A stretch of DNA of 6,281 bases from Peptococcaceae bacterium (GTDB lineage: Bacteria; Bacillota; Peptococcia; DRI-13; UBA5745): contig JAISDM010000305.1 in the NCBI GenBank assembly GCA_031264885.1, forward strand, positions 1-6,281. Direction: 5' to 3'. Below are positions 1 through 6,183 of the stretch, piece by piece. Made by a program: the position numbers and the translations under genes. Below the pieces are notes generated by a model, which searched no databases, was not told the origin of the DNA, and worked only from the letters and a program-made list of their open reading frames with translations. How positions within the stretch are numbered: the first letter of the stretch is position 1; each line of letters opens with the position of its first letter.

Positions 1-3
1 CGG

Positions 4-1149
4 CTACCGGTATAAACTGTCTCCGCTTTCCGCGTCGAACAGGTGCGCCTGGGCCATCGGGAATGTGAAGTGGATCTCGGCGCCCGCCTCGAAGCCGCGC
101 TGACCCGCGGTCCCCGCGGACTCCCCTGTCTCTCCGGCCCCGCCGGTCTGGGCGCGGGCCACCATGTCCCGGCCCTCCAGGCTCATGTGCAGATAAAACT
201 CGCTGCCCATCATCTCCGCCACGTCCACCTGGGCGCGGAACGAATCCGGCGTATCCGCGGACACGATCCGGATGTGTTCCGGCCGCACCCCCATGGTACA
301 TCCGCCGGGCGCCAAACCCAGCGCCTTCAGCTGAGCCTGCCTGTGATCCGGAATCGCCAGACGCAGCCCGTACGCCTCCGCCGTATAGCGGCCCGATTCG
401 TCCGTCTTCAGCTCCGCCGGGAAGAAGTTCATCTGAGGCGTCCCGATAAAGCCCGCCACAAACTGATTGGCCGGCTCGCCGAACACCTGCTGCGGCGTCC
501 CGATCTGCTGTATAAAGCCGTCCTTCATAATCACGATCCGGTCGCCCAGCGTCATGGCCTCCACCTGATCGTGGGTCACATAGACAAAGGTAGTGTCGAT
601 GCGGGCGCGCAGCTTGATCAGCTCGGCGCGCATCTGATTCCTGAGCTTGGCGTCCAGGTTGCTCAAAGGTTCATCCATCAGGAAAACCTTCGGATTCCGC
701 ACAATCGCGCGACCGATGGCGACCCTCTGCCTCTGCCCGCCGGAGAGCGCCTTGGGCTTCCTTTGCAGATACTCGGTGATCCCCAGAATCTGAGCCGCCT
801 CCGTCACCTTCTGATGGATGCTTTCCTTGGGCTCCTTCCGGAGCTTCAAGGCGAAGGCCATATTCTCGTACACGGTCATATGAGGATACAGCGCGTAATT
901 CTGGAACACCATGGCGATGTCCCGGTCCTTAGGCGCCACATCGTTCACCAGCCGGTCCCCGATGTAGAGCTCCCCCGAGGAGATGTCCTCCAATCCGGCG
1001 ACCATGCGCAGCGTGGTGGATTTGCCGCATCCGGAAGGCCCGACCAGCACCACAAACTCCTTATCCTCAATCTCCAGGTTGAAATCGTGGACAGCGACGA
1101 CATTTTTGTCATACACCTTTTTAATGTTTTTCAAAATCACCTTCGACAT
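4..1149 (-). CDS. Sugar ABC transporter ATPase, MsmK/UgpC/MalK family
   Basis: This is the cytoplasmic ATPase of a CUT1-type sugar importer. It binds the MalF/MalG-type permeases and powers transport by ATP hydrolysis. All the ABC motifs are intact: Walker A GPSGCGKST at residues 37-45, Q-loop Gln83, signature LSGGQ 135-139, Walker B VFLMDE 155-160 with catalytic Glu160, D-loop SNLD 163-166 and switch His193. Residues from about 235 form the C-terminal OB/TOBE regulatory domain, including GVRPEHI at 287-293. The length, 381 aa, is slightly more than usual for the family, partly because of a Gly/Ala/Thr-rich stretch at about 335-350. The ATG start follows a strong ribosome site (AGAGGGGG, 7 nt spacing). 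It is the last operon gene in view, 105 bp after malQ. ATPases of this family often serve several transporters (MsmK in streptococci), so it may not be dedicated to this one. UgpC is the common automatic name, but nothing here points to glycerol-3-phosphate. Confidence 0.95.
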   Translation of the reverse strand: MSKVILKNIKKVYDKNVVAVHDFNLEIEDKEFVVLVGPSGCGKSTTLRMVAGLEDISSGELYIGDRLVNDVAPKDRDIAMVFQNYALYPHMTVYENMAFALKLRKEPKESIHQKVTEAAQILGITEYLQRKPKALSGGQRQRVAIGRAIVRNPKVFLMDEPLSNLDAKLRNQMRAELIKLRARIDTTFVYVTHDQVEAMTLGDRIVIMKDGFIQQIGTPQQVFGEPANQFVAGFIGTPQMNFFPAELKTDESGRYTAEAYGLRLAIPDHRQAQLKALGLAPGGCTMGVRPEHIRIVSADTPDSFRAQVDVAEMMGSEFYLHMSLEGRDMVARAQTGGAGETGESAGTAGQRGFEAGAEIHFTFPMAQAHLFDAESGDSLYR

Positions 1150-1183
1150 AAACCGGCCCCCTCTTTATGACTGATTATTTAAA

Positions 1184-1204
1184 ATCCGCTATCCGCTATT
1201 CGCG
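1184..1204. repeat. Short tandem 7-bp repeat before the ATPase gene
   Basis: On the plus strand ATCCGCT occurs twice in tandem (1184-1190, 1191-1197), followed by a diverged third unit, ATTCGCG (1198-1204). It lies in the 105-bp gap between malQ and the ATPase gene, about 20 bp upstream of the ATPase ribosome site. It probably arose by slippage. I see no convincing promoter around it: an AT-rich patch at 1171-1183 could pass for a -10, but it has no -35 at the right distance. Confidence 0.6.
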
Positions 1205-1212
1205 GTTCAGGC

Positions 1213-1234
1213 TCCGGAATCGCTCCGGAATCGC
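1213..1234. repeat. Perfect 11-bp tandem repeat between malQ and the ATPase gene
   Basis: TCCGGAATCGC is repeated exactly twice in a row. Just beside it toward malQ, GCGGT (1233-1237) and ACCGC (1247-1251) can form a 5-bp hairpin with a 9-base loop. There is no T-run after it on the minus strand, so it does not look like a terminator. The gap therefore holds repeats and a weak hairpin, which might affect mRNA stability between the two genes. That role is inference only. Confidence 0.65.
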
Positions 1235-1254
1235 GGTATCCCCTTCACCGCCGG

Positions 1255-2742
1255 TTATCGCTGACAGACTCGCGTCAGATAAGCAATCCTCCGCGCCAGC
1301 CCGGCCGAATTCTCTCCCGGCAGCATACGCCATTCCCAGTTGCCGCCCACCGCGCCCGGCAGATTCATCCGGCAGCCCGTGGGCAGCTCCAGATAATCCT
1401 GCATCTGAGCGATGAACAAATCGGCCGCCGTGGTCATTCCGCCGCGGATCAGCGCCCACACCGCGTCCTTCTTCCGGCCAAAGCCCAAGTACGCCCCCGC
1501 CAGACGCGCGTCCCGGGGCGAAAGCGCCTTGATCCACCCCGCCGCGGTGTCGTTGTCGTGTGTGCCGGTAAAACACACACAATGCCTGGGATAAGAATGC
1601 GGCATCTCCGTGGTGGACTCAGCGGAATCAAAAGCAAACTGCATCACCTTGATGCCCGGGAACCCGGACGCCCGGACAAATTCGGCCAATCCGGGGGTCT
1701 GCTCCCCCAGATCCTCGGCAATGATCTCCGTTTCCGGGAAATTCGCCTTCAGCGCGTGAATGAAATCCAATCCGGGCCCCGGAACCCATTCCCCGTTCCT
1801 GGCGGTTTTCGCGCCGGCGGGAACCCTCCAATAACTCTCAAAACCGCGGAAATGATCAATCCGGATGACGTCAAACAGAGCGGACGCCGCCCGGAACCGG
1901 TCCATCCAAAGCTTATAGCCCTCCGCCTTCAGCGCGTCCCAGTCATACAGGGGATTGCCCCAGAGCTGCCCGTCCTCACTGAAATAATCCGGCGGCACCC
2001 CGGCCGCGTAAAGAGGCCGCAGCCCCTGATCCAGCTGAAAGAACCGCGGCTGACTCCACACATCCGCGGAATCGGAGGACACATAGATGGGCAAGTCCCC
2101 GATCAGGCGGATGCCCAAGGCGGCTGTATGAGCCTTGAACCGGGCCCATTGCCGGAAAAAACAGCACTGCGCAAACACATGGTACTCCACGTCCTCCCTG
2201 AGCCGCTCCCGGTACCTCGCCAGCGCCGCCTCATCCCGCCTTCTCAGCCCCTCATCCTCCCACAGAAGCCAGGACGCGCCGCCAAAGCACTGTTTCAGCG
2301 CCATAAAAAGCGCGTAATCCTCAACCCAGGGGTTTTGCCCGCGAAAATCCTCAACCGCCGCCCCCATTCCGCGCAAACTGCGGCTTCTGGCGAACGCCTT
2401 GCGCAAGACCGGCTCCCGCCCCCGCCAGAGCGCGCCGTAATCAATCCGGCGCGGGTCGCTCCCCCAGGAAACAGCCTCCGCCTCGGATTTTTTCAGCAGC
2501 CTCTCCCGAATCAGCGTGTCCAGGTCAATGAGGTAAGGATTCCCCGCGTACATGGAAAAAACCTGGTAAGGGGAATCACCGTAGCCCGTAGGCCCCAAAG
2601 GCAGCGTCTGCCAGTATTTTTGCCCGGCCTTCCTCAGGAATTCCGCGAAATCGAAAGCCTGCTTCCCCAAGGTCCCGATCCCGTAGGGGGAAGGCAAAGA
2701 CGCGATGTGCATGAGGATTCCGCCCGCCCGCCGCCGCTCCAC
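1255..2742 (-). CDS. malQ: 4-alpha-glucanotransferase (amylomaltase, GH77)
   Basis: MalQ transfers segments of one alpha-1,4-glucan to another or to glucose. In the cytoplasm this turns short malto-oligosaccharides into longer chains and free glucose. The 495-aa product is full length for the bacterial single-domain type. The N-terminus carries the family's SLPSPYGIG stretch (residues 15-23) followed by KYWQTLPLGPTGYGDSPYQ (42-60). The catalytic residues are in place: nucleophile Asp296 in RIDHFRG, acid/base Glu343 in IAEDLG and the third acid Asp396 in THDND. The C-terminus has the usual RMN-PG and NWEWRM motifs. The start is GTG. It is preferred over the internal ATG at residue 11 because the family aligns from the ERRRAGGIL segment, and because AAGGG lies about 10 nt upstream. 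Only 6 bp separate it from the MalG-type gene, so the two are probably co-transcribed and coupled. Its place inside the transporter operon is the main hint that the imported sugar is a maltodextrin. Confidence 0.96.
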   Translation of the reverse strand: MERRRAGGILMHIASLPSPYGIGTLGKQAFDFAEFLRKAGQKYWQTLPLGPTGYGDSPYQVFSMYAGNPYLIDLDTLIRERLLKKSEAEAVSWGSDPRRIDYGALWRGREPVLRKAFARSRSLRGMGAAVEDFRGQNPWVEDYALFMALKQCFGGASWLLWEDEGLRRRDEAALARYRERLREDVEYHVFAQCCFFRQWARFKAHTAALGIRLIGDLPIYVSSDSADVWSQPRFFQLDQGLRPLYAAGVPPDYFSEDGQLWGNPLYDWDALKAEGYKLWMDRFRAASALFDVIRIDHFRGFESYWRVPAGAKTARNGEWVPGPGLDFIHALKANFPETEIIAEDLGEQTPGLAEFVRASGFPGIKVMQFAFDSAESTTEMPHSYPRHCVCFTGTHDNDTAAGWIKALSPRDARLAGAYLGFGRKKDAVWALIRGGMTTAADLFIAQMQDYLELPTGCRMNLPGAVGGNWEWRMLPGENSAGLARRIAYLTRVCQR

Positions 2743-2748
2743 GACCGC

Positions 2749-3597
2749 TTATCCCTTCACAGCGCCCGCGACGACGCCCTTGATGATGTGCTTTTGACAG
2801 GACAGATAGAATACCACAATGGGGATGATCGCCATAATCAAAACCGCCATCATGGCGCCCATGTCAATGGAGCCGTAGCCGCCCTTCAGATACTGGACGG
2901 CGATGGGAATCGTCCGGTGGCGGCTGTCCAGGAGAAGGGTCGGCAAGAGGTAATCGTTCCAGATCCACATGGTATTCAATATGGCCACAGTAATGGCCGT
3001 GGGCCGCAGCACCGGGAACACAATCGCGAAGAACGTCCGGATCGGGCCGCAGCCGTCGATCATGGCCGCTTCCTCAATGTCGATGGGGATGGCCTTCACG
3101 AATCCGCTGAACATAAACGTGGACAGCCCCGATCCGAAGCCCAGATAAATCAGAATGATGCCGTAAGGATTGTCCAGATGGAGAACATTGGCGAATTTGG
3201 ACATGGTAAACATCACCATTTGGAAAGGCACCACCATGGAAAAAACCATGGCGTAATAAATCACCTTGGTGAACACCCGTTTCACCCGGGTGATGTACCA
3301 GCCGGTCATGGCCGAGAACAAAACGATGACCGCCACAGAGCATACCGTGATAAACAGCGACCAGCCGAAGGCGTGCCAGAAATTGATTTTTTCCACGCCG
3401 CTCACATAATTCCCCATCCCGGTGAACATCTCCCCGGTGGGCAGCGAGAACGGATCCACGGTGATGAACACCGATCCCTTGAAAGAGTTAATCAGAATCA
3501 TCGCGATGGGCGCCAGAAACAACAGCGCCAGCACACACAGCAGCAGCGTCAGCAATTGCCGCCAGAGGGTTTTTTTCCGGACGTTCAGGGATTCCAT
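2749..3597 (-). CDS. Sugar ABC transporter permease, MalG type
   Basis: This is the second transmembrane subunit of a CUT1 importer (binding-protein-dependent transport inner membrane family), which pairs with the MalF-type subunit to form the sugar channel. The 282-aa length is typical. Hydrophobic segments lie at about residues 14-36, 79-98, 112-132, 143-165, 196-214 and 246-266, giving six membrane spans. The EAA loop that docks on the ATPase is clear: EEAAMIDGCG at 175-184, followed by FPVL at 194-197. The C-terminus, KGVVAGAVKG, is characteristic of MalG-type sugar permeases, and this ending is absent from MalF-type partners. The ATG start overlaps the stop of the upstream permease gene by one base (TAATG). 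A strong ribosome site sits inside that gene's end. Substrate specificity cannot be read from this protein. Confidence 0.95.
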   Translation of the reverse strand: MESLNVRKKTLWRQLLTLLLCVLALLFLAPIAMILINSFKGSVFITVDPFSLPTGEMFTGMGNYVSGVEKINFWHAFGWSLFITVCSVAVIVLFSAMTGWYITRVKRVFTKVIYYAMVFSMVVPFQMVMFTMSKFANVLHLDNPYGIILIYLGFGSGLSTFMFSGFVKAIPIDIEEAAMIDGCGPIRTFFAIVFPVLRPTAITVAILNTMWIWNDYLLPTLLLDSRHRTIPIAVQYLKGGYGSIDMGAMMAVLIMAIIPIVVFYLSCQKHIIKGVVAGAVKG

Positions 3598-4442
3598 TAT
3601 TGCTCCACCTCCCTGCTCCGGGTCAAGTACAGCTGAATGAAAGAGATGCCCGCCACCAATATGAAGAAGATTACCGCTTTGGCCTGTCCGACGCCCTCAA
3701 ATCCGGTGCGGACATAGAAGGTATTGTAGATGTCCAGCGCCAGCATGGCCGTTTTTTTGGAAGGCGCGCCGGCGGTCAGCACCAGGTTCTGGTCAAAGAT
3801 TTTAAAGGAGTTGGTCATGGTCAGGAACGTGCAGATGGTGATGGCCGGCATGACCATGGGGATCGTCACATTCGTCAGCATCTGGCGCCTGTTCGCCCCG
3901 TCCACCCGGGCGGCTTCCGTCAACTCCCCCGGGATATTCTGAATGCCCGCGATGTAGATGATCATCATGTAGCCGATGAGCTGCCAGTTCATCAAAATGA
4001 TCAGGCCCCAGAATCCGTAGCTGGGGTCGAAAGCCAGCGTCACATCGAAATAATAAAGAATGCCGTTGAGAATAATCTGCCATATGTAGCCCAGCACAAT
4101 GCCCCCGATCAGGTTGGGCATAAAAAAAACGGTGCGGAACACATTGGTGCCCTTCAAGCCCTGGGTCAGAAGCATCGCCAGCGCGAAGGACAGAACATTG
4201 ACCGTAATAATGGACACCACGGCAAATCTCACCGTAAACCACAAGGCGTTCACAAATTCCTTATTGGCGGTAAAAGCCCGGACATAATTGGCGATTCCCA
4301 CCCATTTGGCGTTGGTTACCGTGGTGAACTCCGTAAACGACAGATAAATCCCCATCAGAAACGGAATGACGAAGGCCAGCGCAAACGCGGCAAGGGTCGG
4401 CAGCACGAACACGGGAAAGTATTTTGCCAGCGCTTTTTCCAC
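3597..4442 (-). CDS. Sugar ABC transporter permease, MalF type
   Basis: This is the first membrane subunit of the CUT1 sugar importer and partner of the MalG-type protein. From the chosen start it is 281 aa, typical of the short MalF/LacF/UgpA form that lacks the large periplasmic loop of E. coli MalF. Hydrophobic segments at about residues 9-31, 68-92, 104-125, 144-166, 198-216 and 254-273 give six spans. The EAA loop reads EAARVDGANRR at 176-186 and ends in TIP at 193-195. The start is a GTG with AGAGGAGG eight bases upstream. The open frame runs 14 codons further, to a TTG at 4484, but that start would place the ribosome site inside the gene. The gene follows the binding-protein gene after a 118-bp gap and overlaps the next gene by one base. 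It is tied to this operon by order and family; the sugar is not determined. Confidence 0.94.
   Translation of the reverse strand: MEKALAKYFPVFVLPTLAAFALAFVIPFLMGIYLSFTEFTTVTNAKWVGIANYVRAFTANKEFVNALWFTVRFAVVSIITVNVLSFALAMLLTQGLKGTNVFRTVFFMPNLIGGIVLGYIWQIILNGILYYFDVTLAFDPSYGFWGLIILMNWQLIGYMMIIYIAGIQNIPGELTEAARVDGANRRQMLTNVTIPMVMPAITICTFLTMTNSFKIFDQNLVLTAGAPSKKTAMLALDIYNTFYVRTGFEGVGQAKAVIFFILVAGISFIQLYLTRSREVEQ
3606..3613 (-). promoter_or_regulatory. Ribosome binding site of the MalG-type gene, inside the upstream gene
   Basis: On the minus strand GGGAGGTG lies 8 nt before the ATG at 3597, within the last codons of the MalF-type gene. Together with the TAATG stop/start overlap it indicates translational coupling, which would keep the two permease subunits in equal amounts. 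Confidence 0.85.
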
Positions 4443-4560
4443 AATAATAACCTCCTCTCGGATGCCCCCGGCGGCGGACGCCAAAGGGCGGCTAAGTCAA
4501 TGGATTCGACCGGTATTGAATATGCTGAAACGCGGCCCGCGCCATGTCTCAGGAATCATC
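4443..4560 (-). other. 118-bp gap between binding-protein and MalF-type genes, with small GC-rich hairpins
   Basis: The gap separates the highly expressed class of gene (binding protein) from the permease genes. On the minus strand CGCG-GGC-CGCG (4531-4541) is followed by only three Ts. A second small stem, CGCC-CTTT-GGCG (4479-4490), sits in a very GC-rich stretch near the ribosome site. Neither is a full rho-independent terminator. Such hairpins could stabilise the upstream mRNA end or cause partial termination, as known between malE and malF in enteric bacteria. For this sequence that is an inference. No promoter was found in the gap. Confidence 0.4.
4451..4458 (-). promoter_or_regulatory. 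Ribosome binding site that fixes the MalF-type start
   Basis: AGAGGAGG on the minus strand, followed by TTATTATT and then GTG, gives an 8-base spacing. This near-perfect Shine-Dalgarno site is the reason for choosing the GTG at 4442 over the upstream TTG at 4484. Confidence 0.88.
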
Positions 4561-4567
4561 TCAGGAA
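4547..4567. repeat. 9-bp direct repeat across the binding-protein stop codon
   Basis: TCTCAGGAA occurs at 4547-4555 and again at 4559-4567 with a 12-bp period. The second copy spans the TGA stop. Because the period is a multiple of three, the downstream copy puts a second in-frame TGA four codons after the first. It looks like a small local duplication at the end of the gene. Confidence 0.6.
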
Positions 4568-5934
4568 CCGTCGCTCACCGGGTTCCACGCGCGCTCGGAA
4601 GCCCAGGCGTCCACCACCACCTTGACCACATAGTCCCAGGGTTCGCTGCCCTGCACATATTCCAGCAGCGCGTCGCCGAAATAATTCTTGAATTCCTCCG
4701 ATGGGAACGCCAGGAAAGTCCAGTCCATCGTGCGGATCCCCGGTTTCTCCATCCAGGCGAGCACCTCCCGGGCCAGGGGATCGTCGGGCTGCTCGTCGTC
4801 GCCGAACGTATCAAAAGGCGAGATAAACTTCAGACCGTTGACCACAAAGTTTTTGCCGGTTTCGCTGGAAAACAGCCATTCCAGAAAAGCGACGGAAGCC
4901 TCCTGCTTCTCCGCCGAAACCTGGCTGTTGACCGCCAGGTAGTTCTCGGTGCCCACACAGAGCCCCTGAGATTCCTCCCCGGCCATGCCCGTGTAAATGG
5001 GCAGGAATTTGATGTCCCCGCCGTCCACCACATTGCCGTCCATGCCCAGGATCTGAGCGGCGCCCCAGTTGCCGTTCTGCACCATGGCGGCCTGCCCCAG
5101 GGCAAACTCGGACAGGGAGCCGCTGACCGACACATTCGCCAGCAGCCCTTTGGGCGAAATGGAATGATTGGTGTACAGATCAAATACATTCCGGAAATTT
5201 TGATTGTATTTGAACGTAATCGTGTCCGCCGCCAGCCCGGCCCATATGGTGCTGTCATAGGCCGCGTCTTCCTCAAACTCGTAATACAGCGGGATATTGG
5301 CCAGATGAGACTGCCAGCGCCACTGTTCCCCGGGCGCCATAGAGGTGGAGGCAAAAACGCCCTTGATCCCCAGCTGATCCTTTTTGGCGCTCATATCCTC
5401 CACCAGCGCCTTGAACTTCGCGAAATTATTGACCTCGTCCATGGATGCCGCCGCCGCGCCCGGAAGCGCGAAATAAGCCCGCATAATGGCGTCGTTATAG
5501 ATGATCCCATATCCTTCCACCACATAGGGGATGCCGTACACCCCGCCGCCGCTGGTAACGGCCAGATCCTTATCGATCAGCATACTGTAAAGCTCGGTCC
5601 CGGACAGATCCAGACAGTAATCGCGCCAGCCCCCGTACCCCACCGGCCCGTTGATTTGGAAGATGGTGGGCGCGTCGGCCTTGGCGATCTCGCTGCGCAA
5701 TGTGGACTCATACATGCCGGCCGAAGCGGTCTCCACTTTCACCGCCACGCCGGTTTCCGCCTGGTAAGCGGCGGCGATCTCGGAATAGTACTCAGAAACC
5801 TCCGGCTTGAAGTTGAGAAAGTATACCTGACTCGCGTTCGACGGCGTACCGCTCGCGCCGGGAGCGCCCCCGCAGCCCGCCGCCAGGGACAAACTCATCA
5901 GCACAGCCGGAAACAAAAGAAACGCTTTTTTCAC
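4561..5934 (-). CDS. Sugar ABC transporter substrate-binding lipoprotein (CUT1, family 1)
   Basis: This is the extracellular sugar-binding subunit, anchored to the outer face of the membrane by a lipid. From the GTG start the product is 457 aa. It begins with a lysine pair, a hydrophobic stretch (residues 4-19) and the lipobox LAAGC, so Cys21 is the expected lipidated residue. A short Gly/Ala/Ser/Pro linker follows. The mature protein opens with YFLNFKPEVSEYYSEIAAAY (38-57), typical of this family, and has the GQAAMVQNGNWGAAQIL motif at 280-296, found near the sugar site in family 1 binding proteins. The start was chosen because GGGGGGAG lies 6 nt upstream and because it begins the signal peptide. 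An in-frame ATG at 6024 would lie upstream of the predicted transcript start. It is the first gene of the operon. The sugar is not evident from the residues; a malto-oligosaccharide is suggested only by malQ in the operon. Confidence 0.93.
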   Translation of the reverse strand: MKKAFLLFPAVLMSLSLAAGCGGAPGASGTPSNASQVYFLNFKPEVSEYYSEIAAAYQAETGVAVKVETASAGMYESTLRSEIAKADAPTIFQINGPVGYGGWRDYCLDLSGTELYSMLIDKDLAVTSGGGVYGIPYVVEGYGIIYNDAIMRAYFALPGAAAASMDEVNNFAKFKALVEDMSAKKDQLGIKGVFASTSMAPGEQWRWQSHLANIPLYYEFEEDAAYDSTIWAGLAADTITFKYNQNFRNVFDLYTNHSISPKGLLANVSVSGSLSEFALGQAAMVQNGNWGAAQILGMDGNVVDGGDIKFLPIYTGMAGEESQGLCVGTENYLAVNSQVSAEKQEASVAFLEWLFSSETGKNFVVNGLKFISPFDTFGDDEQPDDPLAREVLAWMEKPGIRTMDWTFLAFPSEEFKNYFGDALLEYVQGSEPWDYVVKVVVDAWASERAWNPVSDGS

Positions 5935-5940
5935 AGAACT

Positions 5941-5948
5941 CTCCCCCC
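5941..5948 (-). promoter_or_regulatory. Ribosome binding site deciding the binding-protein start
   Basis: On the minus strand GGGGGGAG, then AGTTCT, then GTG. The six-base spacing and the position directly before the signal peptide support the GTG at 5934 as the start. Confidence 0.82.
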
Positions 5949-5967
5949 AGTATTCAACACTAAAGCC

Positions 5968-5996
5968 ATTGTAAATGTATCCGCGAAAATTGTCAA
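5968..5996 (-). promoter_or_regulatory. Sigma-A-type promoter of the transporter operon
   Basis: On the minus strand a perfect -35 TTGACA (5991-5996) is followed after exactly 17 bp by TACAAT (5968-5973), one base away from the -10 consensus. Transcription would begin near 5961, giving a leader of roughly 27 nt before the GTG start at 5934. This is the only strong promoter seen in the window, and it would drive all five genes. Such a good match suggests that regulation is by a repressor or by catabolite control rather than by weak polymerase binding. Confidence 0.88.
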
Positions 5997-6019
5997 GTTT
6001 TGCCTGAAACGAATCCGCG
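5973..6019. repeat. Imperfect 13-bp direct repeat at the operon promoter (candidate operator)
   Basis: On the plus strand AAATGTATCCGCG (5973-5985) and AAACGAATCCGCG (6007-6019) agree at 11 of 13 positions, with seven identical bases at the right. The copies start 34 bp apart, a little over three helical turns. One copy lies in the spacer between -10 and -35, the other just upstream of the -35. This placement suits a transcription factor that binds direct repeats, but no known operator consensus was recognised, and the repeat is short enough to arise by chance. Confidence 0.4.
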
Positions 6020-6033
6020 TTCATTTGAATGAA
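6020..6033. promoter_or_regulatory. 14-bp palindrome upstream of the promoter
   Basis: TTCATT-TG-AATGAA is a perfect 6-bp inverted repeat with a 2-bp centre, lying 23 bp upstream of the -35 box. It could be a dimeric regulator site, and it adjoins the upstream copy of the 13-bp direct repeat. It also abuts and slightly overlaps the T-run of the terminator, so it may be only part of that AT-rich stretch. Confidence 0.35.
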
Positions 6034-6062
6034 AAAGCGTTCCCCCCGAAAGCAGAACGCTT
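6032..6062 (-). terminator. Rho-independent terminator upstream of the operon
   Basis: On the minus strand AAGCGTTC (6055-6062) pairs with GAACGCTT (6035-6042) around a 12-base loop, and the stem runs into five Ts (6032-6036). The orientation ends a minus-strand transcript entering from the right, before the operon promoter. The large loop and short T-run make it moderate rather than strong. It directly follows the structured stretch at 6063-6183 and probably forms its 3' end. Confidence 0.6.
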
Positions 6063-6183
6063 AGGGCTCGATAAACAATAACCTGTGATTTTTCACTTGC
6101 CCTTTCGCCGCCGGACTGCGTTGTCGTCAGTCGCCATACCACACCGGGTATGCCTCCTTCCTCCGCCTTGTCCGACGACGAAA
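6063..6183 (-). ncRNA. Candidate small structured RNA, family not recognised
   Basis: Read on the minus strand, TTTCGTCGTCGGAC (6170-6183) pairs with GTCCGGCGGCGAAA (6103-6116) over 14 bp without a mismatch, if two G.U pairs are allowed. The same arms in a plus-strand RNA would have two A.C mismatches, which favours a minus-strand RNA. The enclosed part holds a purine-rich AAGGCGGAGGAAGGAGG stretch and a hairpin CATACC/GGTATG (6135-6152). Downstream of the main stem are GTGA-AAAA-TCAC (6085-6096) and a GGGC/GCCC pairing (6099-6102 with 6064-6067), followed by a terminator. It could be a free-standing small RNA, the 3' part of a longer leader, or a palindromic repeat element. The true 5' end is not known, and only a weak promoter-like TTGAGG (6230-6235) is seen upstream. 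No coding function fits: the best frame is 36 Arg-rich codons from a GTG without a ribosome site. Confidence 0.45.

Noticed and set aside
43..1170. 375-codon plus-strand open frame opposite the ATPase
   Set aside because: The minus-strand frame has every ABC ATPase motif. The plus-strand translation is an Arg/His/Leu-rich shadow.
1558..3636. 692-codon plus-strand open frame
   Set aside because: It lies antisense to malQ and both permease genes, has a low-complexity Arg/His/Gln/Pro-rich translation with no recognisable domain, and crosses several real genes. It is a by-product of GC-rich codon use on the other strand.
4443..4484. N-terminal extension of the MalF-type protein to a TTG at 4484
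   Set aside because: The strong AGAGGAGG site would then lie inside the gene, and the added residues do not resemble a permease N-terminus.
5971..6020. Catabolite-repression (cre) site near the promoter
   Set aside because: TGTAAATG and TGAAACG resemble the left half of a cre, but one lacks the central CG and the other is a base short. Neither has a proper right half.
5935..6024. N-terminal extension of the binding protein to an ATG at 6024
   Set aside because: The extension would run through the promoter and put 30 residues before the lipoprotein signal peptide. The GTG at 5934 has a ribosome site at the right distance.
4366..6081. 571-codon plus-strand open frame
   Set aside because: It is antisense to the whole binding-protein gene, the operon promoter and part of the MalF-type gene. 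The translation has no domain and is rich in Arg, His and Gly, as expected of a shadow frame.
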